Translations under genes and position numbers: made by a program
The notes under the pieces: model-generated
The model's input: the letters and a program-made list of their open reading frames with translations, nothing else
The model's database searches: none
Told to the model about the DNA's origin: nothing
Shown here: positions 1-6,448 of the stretch, piece by piece
How the letters are laid out: the number at the start of each line of letters is the position of its first letter
Position numbering within the stretch: position 1 is the first letter of the stretch
DNA from: a bacterium
Lineage (GTDB): Bacteria > Krumholzibacteriota > Krumholzibacteriia > Krumholzibacteriales > Krumholzibacteriaceae
Reading direction: 5' to 3'
Assembly: GCA_017885175.1 (NCBI GenBank)
Contig: JAFNGP010000002.1
Coordinates: forward strand, 159 to 6,749
Length of the DNA stretch: 6,591 nucleotides

Positions 1-85
1 ACGACGGCGCCGATGAGGCCGTGCCGCAAGAGCCGGCGAATGAAGAGCGACCGCGGCAGCAATGGTTGGCTTCGATGTTCGTACA

Positions 86-151
86 TCACGCCTCAGTGCG
101 CGCTACGCGCGCGCGCACGCGTTCGAGATTCTCTTTGATCGTCATCGTCAT
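86..151 (-). pseudogene. Truncated yggS-like (PLP homeostasis protein) 5' fragment, copy 1
   Basis: On the minus strand an ATG at 151 or 145 opens 21 codons ending in TGA at 86. From the second ATG the peptide begins MTIKENLERVRARVA, which resembles the N-terminus of the YggS/PROSC family, a PLP-binding protein of about 230 residues. The conserved RAGRDP and AVSKT stretches that normally follow are absent in all three minus frames down to base 1, so this looks like a decayed or cut 5' end. A near-identical start lies 1519 bases away, upstream of the glycosyltransferase gene. The family call comes from pattern memory on about 15 residues. The antisense frame is also open through this stretch, so a different origin is possible. 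Bases 1-85 hold no gene I can support. Confidence 0.42.
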
Positions 152-197
152 GGCGCCCGGATGCTATCGCGTCACCGCATCCATTGCAACGTCATTC
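124..197. repeat. Direct repeat copy 1 (flanks the glycosyltransferase gene)
   Basis: This 74-base block aligns without gaps to 1643-1716 in the same orientation, with 58 of 74 positions identical by hand count. Similarity fades toward about 100 on the left. The conserved parts are the start-codon region, a GATAGCATCCGGG block and a TTGCAA hexamer (all minus strand). Most mismatches sit in the 17 bases between the last two. The two copies bracket about 1.45 kb containing one gene. Confidence 0.75.
161..189 (-). promoter_or_regulatory. Possible sigma70-like promoter in repeat copy 1
   Basis: On the minus strand TTGCAA (189-184) and TAGCAT (166-161) are exactly 17 bases apart, followed about 15 bases later by the start of the truncated yggS-like frame. 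Both hexamers are kept in the second repeat copy at the same spacing, while the spacer has diverged. That pattern suits a promoter, although neither hexamer matches consensus fully and the leader would be very short. Confidence 0.35.
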
Positions 198-226
198 AGT
201 CCGAACCGGCTCGACGCGGCGGCCGT

Positions 227-1558
227 TCACGTTTCACGGGGGGAATTCACCGGCGGGCAATCCGGATCCGCGGCCCGCGTTCTCATGGAACGCCACAGAA
301 ACAACCCGACGGCGACATAGAACACCGGTATGGCCGCGTTCAAAACGAACAAGGCGAAATCGGGACCCGACCGCACGAAGGCCCCCGTCAGCCAGTCCCC
401 CCGCGGCGCCGCGTACGACCGGTCTCTGTCATCGATGAACCAGCGAATGTACGGCTCGATCGCGACGATCTGAAACAGCGCGCTGAACGCGCATATCCAG
501 ACAATCCGTTTTCGGAGGGAGGAAACGAACCCTGCCGCATGGGCGACGGCGATGCACGCGGGAAAGAATATGACCTGCCAGTAGAAAAAGTAGCTCTTGC
601 GGGAAAGGAGCATAAAGATGATGAGCTGCAGAGACGAGAAGGCGAAGAGACTTCGGATCGGCATGGGAGACACCCGGTATCGGCGCCACTGCCACAGAAA
701 GAAAGCGACGACAGCCGAAGCCGATATCGCGTTGAAATAGGCCGGATAGCGTTGCAGCACATCGGCCGCGCCGAACCGCGACGCGAGGTACAGGAGGTTG
801 CCCGAGCTGATCAGTTCCCCCTCGATCCGAAGCGGCTCGGCCGGATCGACACCCGACAGGATGAACGGCATCAAGACGGCCGCCAGTCCCGCCGCGGCGG
901 CGAGGAAATAGCGCCTGCGCGCTCCCGCGACGAGAAACACTCCTCCGAGGTAGAGCGCCGATATGAACTTCGTCGTTGCCAGGAAGAGAGCCGAACCGAA
1001 TCCGGCGGCCGTCGTCCTGCGATTGATGAGCAGCCAGACGACGGCCCCGAGGATGAGGCTCCCCACGATCTCGTCCTGTCCGGCAAAGAGGGCCGCCGAG
1101 GGGATCGTGCTCGTGAGATAGATCAGGAGAGCCGTGCGGCAATCGTCATCGGCAAAGAGACGGAAACATATCCCTGCCCAGAGAACGCACGACGCGAGTT
1201 CGGCGATCATCAGGAATATCATCAGCGATTGCGGAGAATCGTCGACGAGCAGGGGAAGGGCCATCAGGTAGGGAAAGAGCGGGCTGTAGCTGGACGCGAA
1301 ATCCCTGTACGGGAGCCCTCCCTTCATGACCTCCCGCGCCTGAGATAGATAGTACTCGCGGACGTCATACGGAACGTCGTGGCCAAGGACGGTGAACACG
1401 GCGTACCAGGAAAGGATTCTCGTGACGACGAGAACCGAGAAAAGCAGAAGATAGAACGTGCGGCGGGAGACACGAAACAGATGAGGCCGCGCGAGGAGGG
1501 CGCACAGAACGGCCATGCCCGCGAGACCGATCGCAACTCGGATATATATTTCCCGCAT
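227..1558 (-). CDS. Multi-pass membrane glycosyltransferase-like protein (GT-C fold, GT87-like)
   Basis: The product is a 443-residue integral membrane protein with about 11-13 hydrophobic segments, the first at residues 5-25 and the last near 400-422. The first large loop carries an acidic stretch (GHDVPYDVREYY, about 59-70) and then GLPYRDFASSYSPLFPY (81-97). That arrangement is typical of GT-C enzymes that use polyprenyl-phosphate sugars, such as GT87/DUF2029 mannosyltransferase-like proteins. GQDEIV (160-165) and SRKSYFFYWQ (319-328) fit the same class. It would transfer a sugar at the outer face of the inner membrane; donor and acceptor cannot be read from sequence. The ATG at 1558 is chosen because the hydrophobic N-terminus starts there. 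A GTG at 1612 would add 18 residues (GPVAGPGAP-like) that overlap a yggS-like frame. No strong ribosome site precedes either start. The gene stands alone, divergent from the toxin-antitoxin operon and between two direct repeats. Confidence 0.82.
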   Translation of the reverse strand: MREIYIRVAIGLAGMAVLCALLARPHLFRVSRRTFYLLLFSVLVVTRILSWYAVFTVLGHDVPYDVREYYLSQAREVMKGGLPYRDFASSYSPLFPYLMALPLLVDDSPQSLMIFLMIAELASCVLWAGICFRLFADDDCRTALLIYLTSTIPSAALFAGQDEIVGSLILGAVVWLLINRRTTAAGFGSALFLATTKFISALYLGGVFLVAGARRRYFLAAAAGLAAVLMPFILSGVDPAEPLRIEGELISSGNLLYLASRFGAADVLQRYPAYFNAISASAVVAFFLWQWRRYRVSPMPIRSLFAFSSLQLIIFMLLSRKSYFFYWQVIFFPACIAVAHAAGFVSSLRKRIVWICAFSALFQIVAIEPYIRWFIDDRDRSYAAPRGDWLTGAFVRSGPDFALFVLNAAIPVFYVAVGLFLWRSMRTRAADPDCPPVNSPRET

Positions 1559-1664
1559 AGACTCTGTGATCCGCACCGGCGCGCCCGGGCCGGCGACCGG
1601 CCCGATCGGCACCTATGTGCGCGTCGCGTTCACGAACAAGCGCGAGATTCTCCCTGATCGTCAT
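1559..1664 (-). pseudogene. yggS-like 5' fragment, copy 2, running into the glycosyltransferase gene
   Basis: An ATG at 1664 on the minus strand begins MTIRENLALVRER, again like the YggS/PROSC N-terminus, with a possible RAGRRP (family RAGRDP) about 20 residues in. After that the resemblance stops. The frame stays open to 1365, but beyond 1558 it is only an alternative frame of the glycosyltransferase gene; I end the fragment there. A GGGGG run 8 bases before the ATG could serve as a ribosome site. Compared with copy 1, 10 of the first 15 residues are the same and others are conservative (K/R). It could now act as a leader reading frame for the glycosyltransferase mRNA, but I see no direct sign of that. 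Confidence 0.4.
1587..1603. other. GC-only hairpin in the leader of the glycosyltransferase gene
   Basis: GGGCCGG (1587-1593), CGA and CCGGCCC (1597-1603) form a perfect 7-bp stem with a 3-base loop. It lies 29 bases upstream of the chosen glycosyltransferase start, within the leader if transcription begins at the repeat promoter. There is no T-run after it on either strand, so it is not a typical intrinsic terminator. It may affect translation, or be chance in GC-rich DNA. Confidence 0.3.
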
Positions 1665-1716
1665 TGTTATTGCCCCCGGATGCTATCGCTTCCCCCCCGT
1701 GTTTGCAACTCCATTC
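1643..1716. repeat. Direct repeat copy 2 (flanks the glycosyltransferase gene)
   Basis: This is the partner of 124-197, at a constant offset of 1519 bases without gaps. It lies in the divergent intergenic region between the glycosyltransferase gene and the toxin-antitoxin operon. At about 78% identity the duplication is old, or the copies came from diverged relatives. No transposase, terminal inverted repeat or short target duplication is visible at its edges. Confidence 0.75.
1680..1708 (-). promoter_or_regulatory. Possible promoter for the glycosyltransferase gene (repeat copy 2)
   Basis: On the minus strand TTGCAA (1708-1703), 17 bases, then TAGCAT (1685-1680). Transcription would begin near 1673, giving a leader of about 115 bases that includes the yggS-like start and the GC hairpin before the glycosyltransferase ATG at 1558. 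Support comes from conservation of both hexamers and their spacing in repeat copy 1. Confidence 0.38.
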
Positions 1717-1761
1717 CCGGCGGGTCGCGCGGCATCGAGCCCACGGCATCATGAATATGTA

Positions 1762-1790
1762 TTGACACTCGGCACGAATCTTGATATCAT
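1762..1790 (+). promoter_or_regulatory. Sigma70-like promoter of the toxin-antitoxin operon
   Basis: A consensus TTGACA (1762-1767), a 17-base spacer and TATCAT (1785-1790; 5 of 6 to TATAAT) form a strong sigma70-type promoter in a locally AT-rich stretch. The start of transcription would fall near 1797, about 34 bases before the toxin start codon. The palindrome at 1790-1806 overlaps the end of the -10 element and the start site, as expected for repression by the downstream antitoxin. Confidence 0.72.
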
Positions 1791-1806
1791 TAACCCATTA
1801 GGTTAA
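1790..1806. promoter_or_regulatory. Palindromic operator for antitoxin autorepression
   Basis: TTAACC (1790-1795), CATTA and GGTTAA (1801-1806) make a perfect 6-bp inverted repeat around a 5-base centre, on the -10/+1 region. HigA- and MqsA-type antitoxins dimerise through their helix-turn-helix domains and bind such palindromes to repress their own operons. The core AACCC-ATT-AGGTT is one base from the AACCT-N3-AGGTT box known for MqsA. Position and symmetry are seen; binding by the antitoxin encoded here is inferred. Confidence 0.6.
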
Positions 1807-1830
1807 TAAATATCTGTGCGGTGGTGGAAT

Positions 1831-2166
1831 GTGGATATTATTTTTTCCTCGCGAAAACTAGAAAAGCAATGCAATGACTCGAAGACGATGACAAGGACCT
1901 GGGGGACGATTCAAGCGAAGAAGCTCCGCCGGCGGCTTGACGAGCTCAAGGCGGCTTCCACGCTTGAAGTAATGCAATTGCTCCCGGGGCGCTGTCATGA
2001 ACTGAAAGGCGATCGAGCAGGTCAGATCTCTCTCGATCTCGAGCATCCGTACAGGCTCGTCTTCGAACCGGCGAACGATCCGGTTCCGCGAAAGCGGGAC
2101 GGAGACCTCAACTGGACGGCGATCACGGCCGTCCGAATCATCGGGGTGGTTGATACTCATGATTAA
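1831..2166 (+). CDS. higB: HigB/RelE-type toxin of a type II toxin-antitoxin system
   Basis: A 111-residue basic protein of the RelE/ParE superfamily, HigB branch, whose members are ribosome-dependent mRNA interferases. Family signs are the opening DIIFSSRKLEKQCND (2-16), the helical KKLRRRLDELKAAS stretch (30-43), and CHELKGDRAGQISLDLEHPYRLVF (55-78), which matches the H-x-L-x-G ... S-x-x-L ... P-Y-R-L-x-F core. It ends with VRIIGVVDTHD. The start is taken at GTG 1831 because relatives begin at this point and GGTGG/GTGGA lies a few bases upstream. GTG 1816 in the same frame would add five residues (MRWWN). Its stop overlaps the antitoxin start by 8 bases, so the two are probably translationally coupled. 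Toxin-first order is characteristic of hig loci. I see no disruption, and length is normal for the family. Confidence 0.85.
   Translation: MDIIFSSRKLEKQCNDSKTMTRTWGTIQAKKLRRRLDELKAASTLEVMQLLPGRCHELKGDRAGQISLDLEHPYRLVFEPANDPVPRKRDGDLNWTAITAVRIIGVVDTHD
2143..2149 (+). promoter_or_regulatory. Ribosome binding site choosing the antitoxin start
   Basis: GGGGTGG sits 9 bases before ATG 2159, inside the toxin gene. It excludes the in-frame TTG at 2150, which would abut it directly. Placement within the toxin coding region supports coupled translation. Confidence 0.5.
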
Positions 2167-3250
2167 GCGCATTGCCAATGAGTATGTTCCGACGGACGTT
2201 TCCGCGCCTGGGGAAACGCTCCGTGAAATCCTCACCGAAAGAAGCATCAGCCAAACGGATCTCGCCGGCCGTATGGGCCGCCCCCAGAAGACGATCAGCG
2301 AGATCATGAATGGCAAGGCGGCGATCACACCCGAGACCGCATTGGAGCTCGAGTTGGTGCTGAGCATACCGGCGGAATTCTGGATCGCGCGGGAAAGAGA
2401 CTACAGAACCTATCGCGCCAGACACGACCAGGAAGAATGCTTCGCTAAAGATGCCAGATGGGCTCGCAGATTCCCAACCAAGAAGATGATCGAATACAGG
2501 TGGATACCCCAGCATGCGGACAAAAGCTCGCTCGTCAGGAATCTCCTTGAATTCTTCGGAGTTGCATCAAGTCAGCAATGGGAACAAGTATTCTCCGATC
2601 ACCAAATCGCGTTCCGCAAACCCGCCGCGTTCAAACCCGACCTATGCGCTCTATCGGCCTGGCTGCGGGAAGGAATCTCGTCCGCCGAAAAAGCCAAAAT
2701 GAAACCATTCGATCGCGCTACGTTCATAAGCACATTGAACTCATCGAGGAAGCTCATCACGAGCGATCCCGAGGTTTTTGCACCCGCATTGACCGACATC
2801 TTCGCCGAGGCAGGAGTGGCCGTAGCTTTTGTCCCAGAGCTTCCGAAGTCTCGCGCAAGCGGGGCAACGATGTGGCTCTCCCCCGATCGGGCCCTCATTC
2901 AGCTGAGTCTGCGCTACAAGGCCGACGATCATCTGTGGTTCACGTTCTACCATGAAGCCGCGCACGTGCTCCTGCACAACAAGAAGTCGATATTCCTGGA
3001 GACCGATAAACATCTTGGGGAACAGGAAGAAGAGGCCAACGAATGGGCCGCAGGTTTTCTCATTCCGCCGAGGGATTATAAGCGATTTATCTCGCAAGGC
3101 AGCTATACAAAGGCTGAAATCCGGGCTTTCGCCGCCAAATTGGAACTCTCGCCGGGCATCGTCGTTGGTAGACTGCAGCACGACAAAGTGTTAGACTTCG
3201 CCCACTGCAATGATTTGAAACGAAAGCTCGTGTGGGTCGTCAAGAACTGA
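2159..3250 (+). CDS. higA: HigA-type antitoxin fused to an ImmA/IrrE (M78) metallopeptidase-like domain
   Basis: A 363-residue two-part protein. Residues 18-75 form a HigA/Xre-type helix-turn-helix: ISQTDLAGRMG (30-40) and RPQKTISEIMNGK (41-53), then ITPETALELELVLSIPAEFW (56-75), a tail typical of HigA. The C-terminal part has the ImmA/IrrE zinc peptidase signature, FTFYHEAAHVLLH (261-273) with HEAAH at 265-269, and EEEANEWAAGFLIPP (290-304) supplying the likely third zinc ligand (E291 or E292). SPGIVVGRLQH (331-341) is the usual closing motif. Plain HigA antitoxins are about 100 residues. Known ImmA/IrrE proteins cleave or alter transcription repressors under stress. By inference this protein neutralises the toxin, represses the operon at 1790-1806, and may use its peptidase part to respond to a signal. 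It overlaps the toxin gene by 8 bases and precedes the restriction gene by 25. All visible catalytic residues are intact. Confidence 0.85.
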   Translation: MIKRIANEYVPTDVSAPGETLREILTERSISQTDLAGRMGRPQKTISEIMNGKAAITPETALELELVLSIPAEFWIARERDYRTYRARHDQEECFAKDARWARRFPTKKMIEYRWIPQHADKSSLVRNLLEFFGVASSQQWEQVFSDHQIAFRKPAAFKPDLCALSAWLREGISSAEKAKMKPFDRATFISTLNSSRKLITSDPEVFAPALTDIFAEAGVAVAFVPELPKSRASGATMWLSPDRALIQLSLRYKADDHLWFTFYHEAAHVLLHNKKSIFLETDKHLGEQEEEANEWAAGFLIPPRDYKRFISQGSYTKAEIRAFAAKLELSPGIVVGRLQHDKVLDFAHCNDLKRKLVWVVKN

Positions 3251-3262
3251 AGAGGCCGCCTC

Positions 3263-3269
3263 AGAGGGA
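3263..3269 (+). promoter_or_regulatory. Ribosome binding site choosing the restriction gene start
   Basis: AGAGGGA ends 6 bases before ATG 3276, a good spacing. The in-frame ATG at 3270 directly abuts it and would leave no spacing, so 3276 is preferred. No separate promoter is evident in the 25-base gap after the antitoxin, pointing to cotranscription. Confidence 0.55.
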
Positions 3270-3275
3270 ATGAAG

Positions 3276-6200
3276 ATGCCCGCGCCCAAGATCGTTATTG
3301 ATCTCGTCGAACGCTTCACCACGCACCGTGACGCCTACATGTCCTCCGAATACAACGAGACCCAGGTCCGCCGCGAGTTCATCGACCCTCTGTTCAAGGC
3401 CCTCGGATGGGACATGGACAACGAGCAGGGTAACGCGGAACAATGGAAAGAAGTGATCCACGAAGACGCCATCAAGATCGGCGGCTTCACCAAAGCGCCC
3501 GACTACTCCTTCCGCCTCGGGGGGCGCAGGCTCTTCTTCCTCGAGGCGAAGAAACCGGCCGTGAATATTAAGGACGATCCCGGCCCCGCGTTTCAGCTGC
3601 GGCGTTACGCATGGACGGCCAAGCTTCCCATTTCCATTCTCACCGATTTCGAAGAGTTCGTCGTATACGACACGCGCATCCAGCCGGTCATCACCGATAA
3701 GTCTTCGAAGGCGCGAATTCTCGCAATTCGCTATGAGGAATACATCGATCGCTGGGACGAGATCGCGTCGATCTTCTCCCCCGAGGCCATTCGCAAGGGA
3801 GCCTTCGATAAATATGTCGAATCCGCCACCCAGAAGCGCGGCACCGCCACGGTCGACGATGCCTTCCTCGCCGAGATCGAGGACTGGCGCGAGCAGCTCG
3901 CGCGCAACATCGCGCTGCGCAATTCCGGTGTGACGCAGCGCGAGCTTAATTTCGCCGTCCAATGCATTATCGACCGCATTGTCTTCCTGCGCATCTGCGA
4001 GGACCGCGGCATCGAGGACTATGGACGCCTCCAGGCCCTGCTCAACGGATCGGATTCCTATGCCAGGCTTCGCGAGCTGTTCTACAGCGCGGACGAGCGC
4101 TACAACTCGGGCCTCTTCCATTTCCACAAGGAAAAGGATCGCGAGGGTGCGCCGGATGAGCTCACTCCGCGGCTACAGATCGACGATAAGGTCCTCAAGG
4201 ACATCTTCAAGCGCCTCTATTACCCTGACTGCCCCTATGAGTTTTCGGTGCTCCCGACCGAAATTCTCGGCCAGGTATACGAACGATTCCTCGGAAGCGT
4301 CATCCGCCTGACCGCCGGCGGCCACGCCAAGGTCGAGCAGAAACCCGACGTCCGGAAGGCCGGCGGCGTTTATTACACTCCGACGTACATCGTCGACTAT
4401 ATCGTCAAGCACACCGTCGGCAAGCTCCTCGAAGGGAAGACACCGCAGGAAGTCGCGGGCGTCACTGATGCCTGGCGGCCATCGGCGAACCGCCACCCCC
4501 TTGCCGTTCTCGATCCGGCCTGCGGTTCCGGCTCTTTCCTCCTCGGCGCCTATCAGTGCCTACTCGACTGGCACTTGGAGCAGTATTCAAAGGATCTGGA
4601 CAAGTGGTCCAAAGGGAAGGAACCGAAGCTTTTTCGTGATCATCGCGGCGTGTGGCGGCTGACCACCGTTGAGCGCAAGCGCATTCTGCTCACCAACATC
4701 TTCGGCGTCGATATCGATGCCCAGGCCGTCGAGGTGACCAAGCTCTCGCTCCTCCTCAAGGTGCTCGAAGGCGAAAACGCCGAGACCATGCGGAAGCAGC
4801 TGGCCATTTTCAACGAGCGCGCCCTGCCCGACCTCGGCGCCAATATCAAATGCGGCAATAGCCTCATCGGTCCCGACTTTTATGCAGGCCGCCAAGAAGG
4901 CCTGTTCGACGAAGAGGAAATGCACCGCGTCAATGCGTTCGACTGGAGCGCAGAATTCGCCGAGATCATGAAGAGAGGCGGCTTCGACGCGGTGATCGGG
5001 AATCCGCCGTATATCCGCATTCAGACCATGAAGGAATGGGCGCCAACTGAAGTGGAATACTACAAACAACACTACAGATCCGCCTCAGTCGGCAATTACG
5101 ACATTTACGTCGTATTCGCCGAGAGAGGCCTTGGATTACTGGCGAAACCGGGCCGCTTGGGATTCATCCTTCCGCACAAGTTCTTCAATTCCCAGTATGG
5201 CGAGCCCTTGAGACAAATCATAGCGAATGGCAAGCACCTTGCGCAGGTTCTTCATTTTGGTGATCAACAAGTCTTTCGGGGTGCCACAACATATACTTGT
5301 CTTATCTTCTTGGATAGCGCCGGGATCGATGGTTGCGTTTTCATCAGAGTGGACGACCTTCACGCGTGGCTGCTTGGTGGCAGTGTCGAAGAAGGCGTAG
5401 TAAACGCAACCAATATAACCCGCGCCGATTGGAATTTCGTCATTGGGAAGGGCATTGACCTTTTTGATAAGTTGAGCAAGATGACCCCAAAATTGCGGGA
5501 TGTAGTGACAGGCATGTTCGTGGGTCAGCAAACCAGCGCCGATACTGTATATCTCTTTAAGGAGTCTAAACCGAGGAAGAAGGGCACAATAACCGTATTC
5601 TCCGCCGAACTTGAAGAATGGGTTGATATCGAGAATACGATCCTCAATCATGTTGTTCGGAGTGGTAGTATTCACCGTTTCAGTGCAGTCCCAACGGCTC
5701 TGATTCTATTCCCCTACAAAGTCAAGGATCGCAGTGCGAGACTTTACTCCGAGGAGGAAATGAAGACTTCATTCCCTATGGCGTGGAACTACCTGCAACG
5801 AAACAGGCCCTTGCTTGAGAAACGTGAGAAGGGAAGGTTCAAAGACTCTCAATGGTATCGCTTCGGGCGGACTCAGAATCTCGGCATGTGGGAACAGCCC
5901 AAGCTCATGATTCCCTACATGATTACTGAGTTATCCGCTTATCTCGACCGGGACGATAATTACTACTTCATCAACGTGACAACTGGCGGCTACGGCATCA
6001 CAAGCGACGAGAAAAAGGGGAGTCTCGAGTATCTATGCGGGCTGCTTAATTCCCGCCTCTTGGATTTCTATTTCAAGCGCATTACTACAACATTCCATGG
6101 CGGCTACTTCGCAGCTAACAAGCAGTTCATTGAACTCTTGCCGATCCATCCGATCGATTTCACCAATGCTTCGGATAGCTCCCATCACAACAAGATGGTT

Positions 6201-6386
6201 TCCTTGGTTCAGCGCATGCTTGATCTGCAGAAGCGACTCGCAATAGCCAGAATGGACCATGAACGAAAGTTGCTCGAGCGGCAGATTGCGGAAACTGACG
6301 CGGAGATCAATCAATTAGCCTATAAACTCTATGACCTGACCGACGAAGAAATCGCCATCGTTGAAGAAGCCACGAAGACAGACTAG
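3276..6386 (+). CDS. Type IIG-like restriction-modification enzyme (nuclease, N6-adenine methylase and specificity in one chain)
   Basis: A 1036-residue single-chain restriction-modification enzyme. The N-terminal part resembles the HsdR_N nuclease fold: ETQVRREFIDPLFKALGW (28-45), then the PD-(D/E)XK site as APD (D76) and FLEAKK (E90, K92). A helical linker follows to about 355. The methylase carries motif X GVYYTPTYIVDYIV (364-377), motif I VLDPACGSGSFL (411-422), GVDIDAQAVEVTKL (477-490), the catalytic NPPY (576-579), GNYDIYVVFAERGL (606-619) and GRLGFILPHKFF (626-637); NPPY in this gamma-type order indicates N6-adenine methylation. Residues about 720-960 form a TaqI-like specificity region with GGYGIT (904-909) and LLNSRLLDFYFKRI (923-936). 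A coiled coil (about 972-1016) ends the protein. It would methylate one recognition sequence and cut unmethylated invading DNA; the sequence recognised cannot be predicted. No helicase domain or partner subunit is present, which argues against Type I or ISP. Length and motifs are intact. Codon use becomes less GC-rich just after NPPY. Confidence 0.88.
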   Translation: MPAPKIVIDLVERFTTHRDAYMSSEYNETQVRREFIDPLFKALGWDMDNEQGNAEQWKEVIHEDAIKIGGFTKAPDYSFRLGGRRLFFLEAKKPAVNIKDDPGPAFQLRRYAWTAKLPISILTDFEEFVVYDTRIQPVITDKSSKARILAIRYEEYIDRWDEIASIFSPEAIRKGAFDKYVESATQKRGTATVDDAFLAEIEDWREQLARNIALRNSGVTQRELNFAVQCIIDRIVFLRICEDRGIEDYGRLQALLNGSDSYARLRELFYSADERYNSGLFHFHKEKDREGAPDELTPRLQIDDKVLKDIFKRLYYPDCPYEFSVLPTEILGQVYERFLGSVIRLTAGGHAKVEQKPDVRKAGGVYYTPTYIVDYIVKHTVGKLLEGKTPQEVAGVTDAWRPSANRHPLAVLDPACGSGSFLLGAYQCLLDWHLEQYSKDLDKWSKGKEPKLFRDHRGVWRLTTVERKRILLTNIFGVDIDAQAVEVTKLSLLLKVLEGENAETMRKQLAIFNERALPDLGANIKCGNSLIGPDFYAGRQEGLFDEEEMHRVNAFDWSAEFAEIMKRGGFDAVIGNPPYIRIQTMKEWAPTEVEYYKQHYRSASVGNYDIYVVFAERGLGLLAKPGRLGFILPHKFFNSQYGEPLRQIIANGKHLAQVLHFGDQQVFRGATTYTCLIFLDSAGIDGCVFIRVDDLHAWLLGGSVEEGVVNATNITRADWNFVIGKGIDLFDKLSKMTPKLRDVVTGMFVGQQTSADTVYLFKESKPRKKGTITVFSAELEEWVDIENTILNHVVRSGSIHRFSAVPTALILFPYKVKDRSARLYSEEEMKTSFPMAWNYLQRNRPLLEKREKGRFKDSQWYRFGRTQNLGMWEQPKLMIPYMITELSAYLDRDDNYYFINVTTGGYGITSDEKKGSLEYLCGLLNSRLLDFYFKRITTTFHGGYFAANKQFIELLPIHPIDFTNASDSSHHNKMVSLVQRMLDLQKRLAIARMDHERKLLERQIAETDAEINQLAYKLYDLTDEEIAIVEEATKTD

Positions 6387-6448
6387 CCCGCACGCTCTCT
6401 CCGAACCGCTACCCGCGAGAAATCAGAAGCCTGTGAGAGCCATCTAGT

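Noticed and set aside
62..1348. Long plus-strand open frame of 428 codons
   Set aside because: It is antisense to the glycosyltransferase gene. Its product is extremely rich in Arg, Glu and Asp without any domain, while the minus strand encodes a well-formed multi-pass membrane protein.
1858..2515. Minus-strand open frames of 169 and 125 codons under the toxin-antitoxin genes
   Set aside because: They are antisense to well-recognised HigB and HigA sequences, and no family signature or start signal is evident.
3261..4127. Minus-strand open frame of 288 codons under the restriction gene
   Set aside because: It lies opposite the nuclease and linker region of a gene with clear motifs; its Leu/Glu/Gly-rich composition is typical of a shadow frame in GC-rich DNA.
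5136..5675. Minus-strand open frame of 179 codons under the specificity region
   Set aside because: It looks superficially protein-like, but it is opposite the intact TaqI-like region, has no recognisable motif, and no ribosome site is evident.
6394..6440. GCTCTC/GAGAGC pairing as a terminator of the operon
   Set aside because: The stem is only 6 bp with a 35-base loop and no T-run follows.
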